Made by a program: the position numbers and the translations under genes. Positions 21,665 through 30,838 of a stretch of 32,868 bases of DNA are shown here, piece after piece (within the stretch, counting starts at the first letter, position 1; every line of letters starts with the position of its first letter). The stretch is from a virus, in the IMG/VR virus record IMGVR_UViG_3300012096_000015, positions 1 to 32,868 of that record. One strand, written 5' to 3'. The notes beneath the pieces were generated by a model. The model was not told the origin of the DNA. It saw only the letters and a program-made list of their open reading frames with translations, and made no database searches.

Positions 21665-23387
21665 CTCGACCGGGCATCCACTCTTGATTCTTCAAATAAG
21701 CTTGCCCCCATGGATGAGCTACAGCACGACCACCAGCATTCTTTAATGCTTGAACTACATCGTTAGCATGGCTCGCACCAGCAAAAGCACCAAGTAACCC
21801 TTCACCGACTGCCCCAGTTGCTCCAGCTGTAGCTCCACCAGCAGCAGCACCTCCAAGGAGACCAGCTAAACCCCCCAATACTTTAGTTCCCGGACCGCCT
21901 TCCATATTTGGCTTTGGTAATGGTGTCATAACACTGGCAGCATTTTCAGCATGTGTTTCTAAAGGTGAACCACTAGCAGCCCTGCTAGTCACCTGATCTG
22001 GAGTAATTGTTTCTTGACCAGCTTTTCTAGGTATGTCTTTTATGGTCTTATAATTCGAATATTGCTGATCAAGATTTTGAAGACGTTGTGCTTCCGCAGG
22101 AGGCATTGAATTATGAAATGCATCCATCATACGCTGACGAGCATTTATAAGTGCCGTCTGCACATCTGAAGGAGATGCAGCATCAGCAGCGCTCTGAATA
22201 TTTTGTTTCATCGCACCATAACGCTGACCCGTCATAGTTAATGGGGCTGGATTACCTCCTCCGGGACCATTACGAATAGCATTTTCAATGTCAGTAAAAG
22301 GCTGGTTAGGCCCAACAGCTCTATATAGTTCAGAACCGGGTGCACCCATCCGATGAACATCCCGATTTAAAGCAGCAAACTCAGTAGGATTTATCTCATG
22401 CTGGTTACGTAATGCCCTAAGTTGTCTGCCTGTATCCTTGGCTGTAGCAATACCTGCTGGATTAAACATTGCACCGGGAGCACCAGCTTGCCCCATCACT
22501 TCCTGTGTATAAGCCGCGCCTTGACGCTGTGGCAAATCAGCCATACGTGGAGAACGAGCTTCCGCTGCCATGAAAAAGGGGCTCTGTGCTATTTGACCAG
22601 CACTTGATTCTCTTGCAACTTCAGGTACAGATGCCACAGTAGCCGCACGTTGAGGACTCAATGGGAGTGGCGTTACTCCCTTTCGGAGAAGAGAGGGTAT
22701 CGTAGTGCCACCCATAACACCAGCCGCACGAGCAACAGGCTCTGCCCAAGGCTGAGCAGCATCAGGCAGATAGCCTTTTAGAGCATTGGCACCTTCAGCA
22801 GCCCCTTCACCGACGATACCAGCACCTGCCGCTTTAGCCAATGCACCTGGAATATTTCCACCCATCGCCACAGATGGAAGAACACGCAAACCAGTTTGCA
22901 AAGCTTTACCGGGTCCAGTCTTAGACTCGTAAAATGGACCAGTGACTTCTTCAGCCTTTTTCTGAATACCAGCAGAAGTTGGCAAGGGAACGGTACCGGG
23001 CATGTCTCCAGAACTTACTTGACCAACAGGCAATTTCGCTGCCTTGGCACCTTCTTCTTTAAATGATTTACCAAACCAAGAATTACCAATGGCTTTACCA
23101 ATTGCTGAATTACCAACTGCATCACTCAAGGCAGAAAAAGGATTGACACCCTTTTCAGTAGCCTTCTCAGCACCAGCCTTGGCTAATGCTTGAAGATCAC
23201 CACCCATACCAAGAGGTATCATGAGTCCTTGTGCAAGAGCAGGTACGGCACCTTTGGCCATATCTTCACCATAACCAACTTGCGGCTCTTTCTTAGCCGC
23301 AGCTTGCACCCACGGCGGAGGGACCGGCGCTGTACCTTTCTTTATTTTGGCTGCCTGTTCCCATGGGGGCAGTTGTGCATCAGCCAT
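21579..23387 (-). CDS. Large internal/ejection virion protein candidate (602 aa)
   Basis: A 602-residue protein that begins with two copies of a PPWxQAAxKK motif (LPPWEQAAKIKKG and PPPWVQAAAKKEP). Several Gly/Ala-rich hydrophobic stretches follow (for example GGLAGLLGGAAAGGATAG near the C-terminus), with helical Gln-rich regions between (PSDVQTALINARQRMMD). Such alternation is typical of podovirus ejection proteins that insert into or cross the cell envelope. Its ATG directly follows the stop of the 781-residue gene. No enzyme motif is visible. Position between other virion genes and the fibres matches P22 gp16/gp20-type proteins; the assignment is by context. Confidence 0.65.
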   Translation of the reverse strand: MADAQLPPWEQAAKIKKGTAPVPPPWVQAAAKKEPQVGYGEDMAKGAVPALAQGLMIPLGMGGDLQALAKAGAEKATEKGVNPFSALSDAVGNSAIGKAIGNSWFGKSFKEEGAKAAKLPVGQVSSGDMPGTVPLPTSAGIQKKAEEVTGPFYESKTGPGKALQTGLRVLPSVAMGGNIPGALAKAAGAGIVGEGAAEGANALKGYLPDAAQPWAEPVARAAGVMGGTTIPSLLRKGVTPLPLSPQRAATVASVPEVARESSAGQIAQSPFFMAAEARSPRMADLPQRQGAAYTQEVMGQAGAPGAMFNPAGIATAKDTGRQLRALRNQHEINPTEFAALNRDVHRMGAPGSELYRAVGPNQPFTDIENAIRNGPGGGNPAPLTMTGQRYGAMKQNIQSAADAASPSDVQTALINARQRMMDAFHNSMPPAEAQRLQNLDQQYSNYKTIKDIPRKAGQETITPDQVTSRAASGSPLETHAENAASVMTPLPKPNMEGGPGTKVLGGLAGLLGGAAAGGATAGATGAVGEGLLGAFAGASHANDVVQALKNAGGRAVAHPWGQAYLKNQEWMPGRATAPVDKATLARLLMAPPTNPTLVGPQQ

Positions 23388-25733
23388 TTATTTTGCCTTA
23401 GCCTTAGGTGCTACTTCTTCCCAACTATTAGGATTATCCTGCGGACCGCCCTTATAAAGATGACCTTGGAAAGTCATTCCCGGTTTAGTTGCCTCAAGTG
23501 TTTTGGCCTCACCCGATGCAGGCTCAATTACATCTTTCTCACCCTTACGACCTTTTAGATCTTCACTAAATTTATCCATCTCCTCCCTACTGAAAGTAGG
23601 ATGATCTTTGTAATAACTAAGCAAAAACTCATCCCAGTGCGAATCAAGGCCTACACGTTCACCCCCCGGATTGGCAGGGAGTAACACTTTAGATGGATCA
23701 GCAGGATCAACTACCGCTTTACCTGATTTGTAAGCAGCAGACATTTTCCCAATTTCTTCTATCTTAGCGGCATTCCTATCTGTAATCTCAAGAAGGGCCT
23801 TGATAGCCGAAGGCGTATTGCTGGTGCTGGCATTAGCTTCTTTTTGCAGCAAGATTTCCATCACACGGATCTGCCCCAAACCACCAAAAGCAGTCTTCAA
23901 ATTAGACATGATGGTCTGTGCCGTGGTCTTTCTAAAAATCTCCATTGGTGCAGCTGCATTAGGATCTATGCCCATAGCTACCTTAAATTTCTTCCAATTT
24001 TCAACAAGACCACTACCAAGACCTGCATAGAAATTAGGATCTTCCGTCATTTTACGTGCCATAGCAACGTTGTTTCGTTGTTCAGCAGCAGCAATTGCAT
24101 TGCTCTGCATGGTGTCATATTTCTTGGTATAGGCATCGTTTGATTTCTTCTGAGCTTCAGCTTTGACGCCAATATCAGATTCACCTTGCTTCAATTCTAA
24201 AGCTTTTTGCTGCTCATAAGCTTTTTTGGCTGTGTAATCCTGCACATCTTGTGGCGCAAAATTATTCAACCTCAATTGCTCTTCAGTAGCACCCGGAGGT
24301 TTTGTTTGAGCAAATTGAGCTAAAGGTCCAGCTCCCGGTGCCGCTGCAAGCGCGGGGGCACCAACATCAAAAGGACTTGGAGCTTTAGCTGCGGCTGCCG
24401 CGCCAGCAGCCGGGTCATTTGAGGCCACCTGAACTCCACCCGTATTTGGAACCGCCGCAGGGGCCGCTGTCGGGGCCGCTGGTGCGTTTTGAGCTACCAC
24501 GGGCACAGGAGGCGGGGCCGGTGTTGGACCGCCTGCTGGGGCTGCTGGGGGCGTTCCCTCACTTCGAGGCCCAACCGCTGCCGGAGCTTGCTGAGCGGGG
24601 GTAAATTGCATGCCTCCACCACCTGCACCACCGGGACCAACGGTACCAAAACCCTCAATCTCCATATCACCAAGTTTTTTCTTGGTCTTTTGAAGATCAG
24701 GGATGAATTGCTGCCTACGTAGATCACGAGGATCAATAATAACATTGCCACCGGGATACGGCATCGTAATAGGCTGATCTTGATTTTGATACTGTAATTG
24801 CAAATCCTTTTTGTATGCTTCTGAAATAGTTGGGTCAGCCAATATGCCACGCATCTGACCTTCACTATATTGAGGCCTACGCTGGACAAGTGCTGGATTA
24901 ATCAACGGCTGATTCTGTGCCTCAGGATAAACATTGCCACCACCATTTCCAGCTGGTGGTTTAGCACCTCCACGCAAAGCAGTTGCTGCTTCTTGAGCAA
25001 CCGGAGGCACACCATTTTGTGCCATTTGAATTGGTCGACCATTCTCATGCTGCCCCATAGCAGCAATAAGTTGAGGACGAAGCTCCCTTGGAACTGGTGC
25101 ATTTGGATCAAGACCCAATTTGCCTGCAACAGCCCTGACATAAGCACCACTGTCATTCTCACCGGGAGGTGCCCAACGATTCACAATACCAGCCACAGTA
25201 TTGATGCCACGATGCTCATAACTATCAAGAAGAGCATTAGCGGCAGCAACACCCTGTTCTGGCTTCTCAAACTTGGCAAAGCGGCCATCTGAGCCCGCAA
25301 AACCCGGCTGCGATTGCGTAAAGCCACCTGCTTCAATATTAAGCGGATTATTATTGCGAATACCACGCGGAGCGTTCCCCGGTGCTGAACCAGAGAGTCC
25401 AACGTCTGCATCACCGCCTGTATCTTTTAAACCCGCAAGCGGCGGGTTACCACTAAAAGAAGGTGGAGGCTGTGTAGAAGGACTACCCGGCATAGTAGGA
25501 AGCATCCGGCCTGCCCTGACTGCATCAGATTCATTTTGCTTTTTATTGGCATTGAAATCCATATTACCGCCCACAAGAGCACTGACCATATTGCTGACAC
25601 CCTGTGTCCAGTGATGGACAGGCTGTTGCAAATTGCCCTGAAGAAGTGCTTTGGCATACTCTCGCGTCGACTGAAGCTGTGCGGGGGTCGCATAACCTTC
25701 AGGCGTGGAAAGTAAATTGGATTCGTTAGCCAC
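23388..25733 (-). CDS. Large virion protein with cell-wall hydrolase-like domain
   Basis: A 781-residue protein starting with GTG, supported by AAGGAGG six bases upstream. Residues 122-240 form a lysozyme-like domain known from phage virion proteins: RGIRNNNPLNIE, GRFAKFEKPEQGVAAA, then INTVAGIVNRWAP and AYVRAVAGKLGLDP. It would loosen peptidoglycan at the injection site. A Pro/Ala-rich linker (about 375-480) follows, then a helical C-terminal half. The order matches podoviral ejection proteins that carry a transglycosylase. Its N-terminal motif NMVSALVGGNMDF resembles one in the next gene upstream. The catalytic residues are not certain from sequence alone. Confidence 0.75.
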   Translation of the reverse strand: MANESNLLSTPEGYATPAQLQSTREYAKALLQGNLQQPVHHWTQGVSNMVSALVGGNMDFNANKKQNESDAVRAGRMLPTMPGSPSTQPPPSFSGNPPLAGLKDTGGDADVGLSGSAPGNAPRGIRNNNPLNIEAGGFTQSQPGFAGSDGRFAKFEKPEQGVAAANALLDSYEHRGINTVAGIVNRWAPPGENDSGAYVRAVAGKLGLDPNAPVPRELRPQLIAAMGQHENGRPIQMAQNGVPPVAQEAATALRGGAKPPAGNGGGNVYPEAQNQPLINPALVQRRPQYSEGQMRGILADPTISEAYKKDLQLQYQNQDQPITMPYPGGNVIIDPRDLRRQQFIPDLQKTKKKLGDMEIEGFGTVGPGGAGGGGMQFTPAQQAPAAVGPRSEGTPPAAPAGGPTPAPPPVPVVAQNAPAAPTAAPAAVPNTGGVQVASNDPAAGAAAAAKAPSPFDVGAPALAAAPGAGPLAQFAQTKPPGATEEQLRLNNFAPQDVQDYTAKKAYEQQKALELKQGESDIGVKAEAQKKSNDAYTKKYDTMQSNAIAAAEQRNNVAMARKMTEDPNFYAGLGSGLVENWKKFKVAMGIDPNAAAPMEIFRKTTAQTIMSNLKTAFGGLGQIRVMEILLQKEANASTSNTPSAIKALLEITDRNAAKIEEIGKMSAAYKSGKAVVDPADPSKVLLPANPGGERVGLDSHWDEFLLSYYKDHPTFSREEMDKFSEDLKGRKGEKDVIEPASGEAKTLEATKPGMTFQGHLYKGGPQDNPNSWEEVAPKAKAK

Positions 25734-26190
25734 CTTGGCCTCCTTGACCCGGAATTTGCGAAAACAATGCTGCCATAGTTGGGTCTATGCCATTTGGCAT
25801 ACCGGGCATCACGCCTCCACCCGCACCCGGAGGCAACATGGCACCGCCCATTGGGCTGCCACCTACCCCATCAGAAGGAGACGTAACAGGGGGAGCCGCA
25901 CTGCCCGCACCACCAGTCATTCCTGCTGGGCTTGTTGGAGGTGCCAAGGACATGGGAGCACCTACAGATGGCCCACCTGTGGACGTGTTGTTAATAGGGG
26001 ATTGACCTAACAACGAACCCTGCTTCTGTTGCAGGGCTTGGTGTTCAGCGTTTCCAGCCATGATGGCTTTGACCATGTTGCTGATATTTCCAGCTACACC
26101 GCCTCCTTGTTGAGGCTGAAGATAGCCCGGTGTCTGCGGTTGTGCTGCCCCAGCACTCAAAGGGTTAGCAGCGAAGGGACTCATATCCAT
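25726..26190 (-). CDS. Low-complexity virion-region protein (154 aa)
   Basis: A 154-residue protein rich in Gly, Pro, Ala, Ser and Met. Residues 30-60 (NISNMVKAIMAGN, then QALQQKQG) are a short helix resembling residues 44-70 of the downstream 781-residue protein. The remainder is disordered Gly-Pro sequence. It overlaps the next gene by eight bases. Location suggests a small ejected or scaffolding-type component; no function can be read from the sequence. Confidence 0.68.
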   Translation of the reverse strand: MDMSPFAANPLSAGAAQPQTPGYLQPQQGGGVAGNISNMVKAIMAGNAEHQALQQKQGSLLGQSPINNTSTGGPSVGAPMSLAPPTSPAGMTGGAGSAAPPVTSPSDGVGGSPMGGAMLPPGAGGGVMPGMPNGIDPTMAALFSQIPGQGGQGG

Positions 26191-26202
26191 TTGTTTTTTC
26201 CT

Positions 26203-27045
26203 TTATGCCATTGCAAGCATGGGAAGGGATCCCATCAAATCCTGCATACCGCCGCTCTTCGCCCAACCACCCAACAATGCAGTTGGAATACCAAAAAGGC
26301 CAGACATCATGGCTTGGCTTTGTTTCAATTGATCCTGATATGACGCTTCTGCTGCTTGTTGTGCATTGGCTGTAGCACCAATCAAATTCGCAGGTTGAAT
26401 ATTTAAACCCGGTGTATTCTGAAATGTCGGATTACTTGGTGCTCCAAGACCTGCAAGGGTGCCTGCCATTTGCATAGGAAGCCCATAAGTATTAACCGCT
26501 TGCGAATACATTTGCGGTTCTATCTGAGCCTCAAAACCAGTAACCGTATTCCCCTGATTGTTTTGAACCGCACGCATGGCATTATCATAGCCCGGTTGAC
26601 CGGGTGCAAATCCTTGATTCCTTAACTGTGTATCAAGTTGATCAGTCTGTTGCTTGAAATAAGGATTAAGATATGCTATTTCTTTATCCATGGCACCGCC
26701 GACCAACCCACTGGTCGCATTGCCTATGGCAGTGCCCGGATCAACTGAACCATAATTAGCCCCACTCAAGATTTTACCAGCCTGAGTACCGGCAGTCTGT
26801 TGTGTTCCCTGCAATGTGTTCAGCAATTGCTGTTGCGGAGCGCTCAGTGCAGTTGTCGCCGTATACAACGGCGTACCATTAGAAGATGTCCCAGTTTGGT
26901 TATAGGTCAAGCTACCCGTAGGGGTGACCTGATTCGTCATCGAACCAACTTGAGACTGGGTACCAGCAGTCGTATTCAATGCCTGCTGATTAGCCGCAGT
27001 TGTGTTCGGATCTGTAACTTTTGGGGCGTCGGGCGTAGAGGACAT
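26203..27045 (-). CDS. Putative internal virion/DNA-transfer protein (280 aa)
   Basis: A 280-residue protein rich in Gln, Asn, Thr and Gly. It contains MDKEIAYLNPYFKQQTDQLD, then LRNQGFAPGQPGYDNAM and TGFEAQIEPQMYSQAVN, helical repeats I recall from uncharacterised virion proteins of podoviruses, encoded between tail and ejection-protein genes. The C-terminus is hydrophobic and Gly-rich (GLFGIPTALLGGWAK). There are no enzyme motifs. It corresponds by position to a P22 gp7-like ejection protein; sequence homology to gp7 is not claimed. Confidence 0.68.
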   Translation of the reverse strand: MSSTPDAPKVTDPNTTAANQQALNTTAGTQSQVGSMTNQVTPTGSLTYNQTGTSSNGTPLYTATTALSAPQQQLLNTLQGTQQTAGTQAGKILSGANYGSVDPGTAIGNATSGLVGGAMDKEIAYLNPYFKQQTDQLDTQLRNQGFAPGQPGYDNAMRAVQNNQGNTVTGFEAQIEPQMYSQAVNTYGLPMQMAGTLAGLGAPSNPTFQNTPGLNIQPANLIGATANAQQAAEASYQDQLKQSQAMMSGLFGIPTALLGGWAKSGGMQDLMGSLPMLAMA

Positions 27046-27486
27046 CTATGCAACTTTCTTCAAATGCTCAGCTGCCAACTTCTCAAGGTCTTCTCTGAAC
27101 ATGACGAAACGGCATCCAGTGTTACGTGGACAATCCGCATGCCCATAATTCCTACGCTGAACACCTTCGTACTTAAAACCAAACTTTGAAAGCTTTTTTA
27201 AAAGAAAAGAAGGACGCTTCGGTACAATAACGGTCAATCTCGACAAGCGCAACTCATAAAGGGCAATCCTAGCCAAAGCGCGGATGATCCCTACTGTAAC
27301 TGTGTCCTTGCCATAGTAAGATAATTCCGCATTAAGACTGTTATAGTTAGTGAACAACACAGCCCCAACTAACATATAATGATCTACTATCCCCACAGCT
27401 CTATCCACATGCATTGGTGCCCGATGATAAGTTTGAAAAGCCCATGCAGCAACCAATGCATCACAATCAAGAAGCAGCCCCTTCAC
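27046..27486 (-). CDS. GNAT-fold acetyltransferase-like protein
   Basis: A 146-residue protein starting with GTG; GGGAGG lies six bases upstream and the start overlaps the previous stop (GTGA). It shows the GNAT pattern: a beta strand VGAVLFTNYN, a helix after it (VGIIRALARIALYE), strand RLTVIVP, then LLKKLSKFGFKYEGVQRRNYG, the usual ending of GNAT domains. The acetyl-CoA loop (Q/RxxGxG/A) is not clear, so catalysis is uncertain. T7 gp13 and related small virion proteins are GNAT-like as I recall, and this gene sits in the matching place between tail and ejection genes. It could be a structural protein or a modifying enzyme. Confidence 0.75.
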   Translation of the reverse strand: MKGLLLDCDALVAAWAFQTYHRAPMHVDRAVGIVDHYMLVGAVLFTNYNSLNAELSYYGKDTVTVGIIRALARIALYELRLSRLTVIVPKRPSFLLKKLSKFGFKYEGVQRRNYGHADCPRNTGCRFVMFREDLEKLAAEHLKKVA

Positions 27487-29153
27487 ACGAAGCCTCCCAT
27501 TTCTAGAAGAGAATTAAAAGCATTGACTTGAAGAGAAATAGAAGTTGTATCTAAGCTCGCATCAAACAAAGCCTGATCAAAGAACGAAAAATCAAACTGA
27601 GCAAGGGTGCCATTACCTCCTGATATGGTCGCAATATTGATGGTCAAATGCATTGCCAATGCATGCCCTATGGCATCTGTGCTTATCCATGAAGTGGTTT
27701 GAATGACCGTACCAAACCATTTATCCACATCCCACACAGCCACATCCCACAATGCACCACCATTAAAAATTTGAAGTGGAGCATTTTGTGTCTGAACCTG
27801 AAAATCAGCATCTACAGAAATAAAAGGCGTAATAGTTTGACCAGCCGTAATAAACGGCTGCGCCATTGTCATTCTTTTCAACCTGCCGGGTGCATCAAAA
27901 TAATTATAGGCACACTGCATATCAGCAAGAATGGACTTGGTAAAATCAGTACTTCCAACAAAAGCTTTGTTGATGTCTCCTACATTTCCACCAAAATACA
28001 AAACATTATTATATACTTCAAAGCAATTAGCATTCCATCCCGTAAATTGACACCATGCTCCTGTCAGTGCATTCATGACAAACTGGACTTGCACACTGTT
28101 CTCAGTTTGAGGAACATTCAAGATCGCCAACTGTTGTGGTGCGTAGCTTATCAACTGCCAGCCAAACATATTCAGACCGACTTGTGCCGCCTGCGCCATA
28201 GCATTCTGAATGCGGGCTGTAATCGCAACACTACGCTCAGCACTTGGATCAAAAGGTAATGATTGTGAAAGCGGAACCACACCTTGTTGTGTGATAAGAC
28301 CTACGTCAGAACCAATTTTAGTAGCGCAACGTAAACTGATAGGTGGAGATATATCAAATGTACCTGTCAGTGAGAAAGTGGCTGCGTTTGTAGGGTCTGT
28401 TCCGCTAAAAATACTAACTTGACCACGGTTTGAAATGAATACCATAAAATCTTGCGGGCCATTACCACCATCTACTGTCCAATCAGTGATGGAAATAAGA
28501 TAACCACCCTTAGTCCAATTAGCACCCAGATCAAGAGTACCGGCAATAGCGCCGGTAATGGCATCCGTCGGCATAAATGCACAAACAGTAGAACCACCAC
28601 CAGAACCATTACCAAGGACATACCAAAGCCTGCGTTTTTGAGCATGAATATTCGTGATGGCAGCGGTAGTCAAACCACTGGGCAAACCTGTGATCGCTGG
28701 GATTGACCACGTTGTTCCATTATACTGACGTAAGGTATCCACCCCATTCACAAGCTGGATAACCGTAGTGCCAAGCGCTGGGGTAAAATTGACATATTGC
28801 CATCTAGCCGAATTCAATCCTGTCACAACAGCCGTATTCACACCATTGATAGAAACGTCATAGATACTACTACCAGCAGCAGCGAACATCTGTTCACCGC
28901 CCGTAGCCCGACGCACCAGCAATGTTTCAACAGGTGTCGTCATAACATCTAGAAGCACCCATGGAAAATAACCCTGTCTCAATTCTACCCAGCCGGGGCG
29001 CGGTATCCAGTTATTGAGAATAGGCGCACGTTTTGGATCCATGGATGCCAAAGGTGAAATAGCATCCCAACCATCCGTAGGCACAGGAATAACCTTAGAC
29101 ACCACATCGGGTGCAGGTGTAGGTACTTTCTGGGCTGATTGAGCCTTCCTCAT
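27483..29153 (-). CDS. P22 gp10-like tail/DNA-stabilisation protein
   Basis: A 556-residue beta-rich protein whose start has the form of podoviral tail nozzle proteins: PVPTDGWDAISPLASMDP, ILNNWIPRPGWVELRQGY, then VETLLVRRATGGEQMFAA, GSSIYDVS and WQYVNF. Repeated strands that look like propeller blades follow to the C-terminus. In P22 the gp10 hub closes the portal with gp4 and gp26 and holds packaged DNA. The gp4/gp11-like gene upstream and ejection genes downstream give P22-type synteny. The protein is longer than P22 gp10 (about 470 residues). ATGA overlap with the upstream gene. Confidence 0.8.
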   Translation of the reverse strand: MRKAQSAQKVPTPAPDVVSKVIPVPTDGWDAISPLASMDPKRAPILNNWIPRPGWVELRQGYFPWVLLDVMTTPVETLLVRRATGGEQMFAAAGSSIYDVSINGVNTAVVTGLNSARWQYVNFTPALGTTVIQLVNGVDTLRQYNGTTWSIPAITGLPSGLTTAAITNIHAQKRRLWYVLGNGSGGGSTVCAFMPTDAITGAIAGTLDLGANWTKGGYLISITDWTVDGGNGPQDFMVFISNRGQVSIFSGTDPTNAATFSLTGTFDISPPISLRCATKIGSDVGLITQQGVVPLSQSLPFDPSAERSVAITARIQNAMAQAAQVGLNMFGWQLISYAPQQLAILNVPQTENSVQVQFVMNALTGAWCQFTGWNANCFEVYNNVLYFGGNVGDINKAFVGSTDFTKSILADMQCAYNYFDAPGRLKRMTMAQPFITAGQTITPFISVDADFQVQTQNAPLQIFNGGALWDVAVWDVDKWFGTVIQTTSWISTDAIGHALAMHLTINIATISGGNGTLAQFDFSFFDQALFDASLDTTSISLQVNAFNSLLEMGGFV

Positions 29154-30685
29154 TTTTTCTCTTTTTTATCCCTTAATGCATCTATCATGCCTGCGGCTGG
29201 TGCAACACCCAATCCTGCTCCATGCAACATATTAGGATCAAGTGGATCAAATTTGGAAGCAAATTTCGATTTAGCAGTAGCAGCGCCCTGAGGAAAAGTT
29301 GCATAAGTTGTTGTTGGTCCAGGTCCAAATTTTTCAAACAACGGAGTATCATGAACATTTTTGATAATAACCCCCGGTACTTTTCCTTCATATTGTAATT
29401 CTTTCATTTTATAATAAGGTGCACCACCCCAATTTCTACCACCAGCATCTATTGTGTGATATTTGCTTGTATCAAGATACAAAGGTTGAACGGCAGATCC
29501 AGTAGCGTGAGTAATCCCCGGTTCTGGTATTTCCCACTTAGGAGAAAATTTACCAGCATACATATCAGCTAATTCAGGGCTGGCCGTACTGTACATATTA
29601 GAACCCCCACTATGCTGTTGATAAGAAGGATTAAATTCCTTCCCAAAATAACCAGCATTAACCCCACGATAAGCTGGGGTAGTGTAATTATTGGCTATTC
29701 TGATATCTTCAGGGGTCATATTCTTTTGAATACTACGCCAATAATCACCTTGTGCTTTTAGCACATCATTATGGTAGTAATCATTTCTAGCTTGAAGAGC
29801 ATTTTGCCTAAAAGCCTCACCAGAAGATAAAGGCCCAGAAGGTTGAGGAATTGCTGGGGATGTTCCTTCCTTCTTCAAAATATTGATTAAATTAGGATCA
29901 TACATGACATAATTACTAGTGCCTGCACCTTTCATACGTGATCCAGCATCTAAATATTTAGAACCAGGAATACCAACACTCTTTAAATATTCAGATGCAG
30001 GACCATGCCCCATTCCTTGCGCAAGTGCGTTATAGACGTGCTGCCCGGTAAAATCCGAACCAGTAATTCCAGTTTTATGAGAATAATTTATTAGATGAGA
30101 AAGAGCTTCATCCTCTGGATGACCACCCATAATTTTTTTAAGATGCTCTTGTCCTATAGGTCTATCCAAATCTAAAAGCTGATGAGGCTCAGCATTGATA
30201 TCAAGATGATAAGTTTGAGCATTAGGTCCAAATTGGTCATGATAATACTTGTTTACTGCTGGATTTTCGGAAGCATAAATACCCTGCCCAAAATCAGCCT
30301 TTCCTTCTCCCGCACCTTTATTAGCTAAACTAAATGTATCAAAATCATGTGGACTAGCATGATATGCTTTTATCCCCATCCGCAGTTCATTACCTACAGT
30401 GGGCGCAAGTCCTGAACCTCGCAACAAAGCAAGAGTCGTATCTGCTGCCACAGGCACTGTTCTTGCAGTACTTCCATGAATATCATTTGGATCAAATTGT
30501 GCTGCCTGATTGATTAAATTTTTAGGTACATCTGTGGCAGCTTTAGCAAGATGACCAACTATGGGATTTAGTACATTGGTTGGTTCCGCCATAGGCTCAG
30601 CAGGGCCGCCCACGCCGAATGGCATAGCATCGGGCTGTGGCTTGCCTCCTTTTAATGCCGCAATGATGTCCTCAAAACTTGCCAA
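29150..30685 (-). CDS. Double ADP-ribosyltransferase-like (PolyVal-type) protein
   Basis: A 511-residue protein that starts with TTG; AGAGGTG stands four bases upstream and no ATG lies near. Residues 105-272 are a domain of the ART-PolyVal type: KAYHASPHDFDTF, DFGQGIYASENPAVNKYY, and IPGSKYLDAGSRMKG followed by NYVMYDP. Residues 338-475 look like a second, diverged ART-like domain: PAYRGVNAGYFG, then MYSTASPELADMYAG, TSKYHTIDAGGR and GVIIKNVHDTP. Domain one would bind NAD through the His and Tyr positions. Members of this group are thought to be delivered with phage DNA, like T4 Alt. The gene is in the tail block, so injection is a fair inference. The target is unknown. Confidence 0.75.
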   Translation of the reverse strand: MASFEDIIAALKGGKPQPDAMPFGVGGPAEPMAEPTNVLNPIVGHLAKAATDVPKNLINQAAQFDPNDIHGSTARTVPVAADTTLALLRGSGLAPTVGNELRMGIKAYHASPHDFDTFSLANKGAGEGKADFGQGIYASENPAVNKYYHDQFGPNAQTYHLDINAEPHQLLDLDRPIGQEHLKKIMGGHPEDEALSHLINYSHKTGITGSDFTGQHVYNALAQGMGHGPASEYLKSVGIPGSKYLDAGSRMKGAGTSNYVMYDPNLINILKKEGTSPAIPQPSGPLSSGEAFRQNALQARNDYYHNDVLKAQGDYWRSIQKNMTPEDIRIANNYTTPAYRGVNAGYFGKEFNPSYQQHSGGSNMYSTASPELADMYAGKFSPKWEIPEPGITHATGSAVQPLYLDTSKYHTIDAGGRNWGGAPYYKMKELQYEGKVPGVIIKNVHDTPLFEKFGPGPTTTYATFPQGAATAKSKFASKFDPLDPNMLHGAGLGVAPAAGMIDALRDKKEKK

Positions 30686-30688
30686 AAT

Positions 30689-30838
30689 TCACCTCTGTAA
30701 ATTAGGTGGAGGAGCATGCGTTGGCATAGTTGGAAAAGTAGGGGCTGGCACCTGTACTGGCTGTGCTGGAAGCACGGGGTGTCCCTGCTTCAAATAAGCA
30801 AGAACCTGCTGAAGATGTGTTGCATTTGGAGATAGCAT
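30689..30838 (-). CDS. Short hypothetical protein (49 aa)
   Basis: Start set at the ATG at 30838, with AAGGGGG about five bases upstream and a TAATG overlap with the previous gene. The N-terminal helix HLQQVLAYLKQGHPV matches in pattern the starts of the two flanking genes; the rest is Pro-rich (PAQPVQVPAPTFPTMP). The function is unknown. Confidence 0.6.
   Translation of the reverse strand: MLSPNATHLQQVLAYLKQGHPVLPAQPVQVPAPTFPTMPTHAPPPNLQR

Noticed and set aside
24870-25292. 140-codon plus-strand frame opposite the 781-residue virion gene
   Set aside because: It is fully contained in a well-supported gene, has Trp/Cys/Ser-rich nonsense composition and no neighbours on that strand.
27699-28259. 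186-codon plus-strand frame opposite the gp10-like gene
   Set aside because: Its composition (Ile/His/Lys-rich, no domain) fits an antisense shadow, and the opposite gene is well supported.
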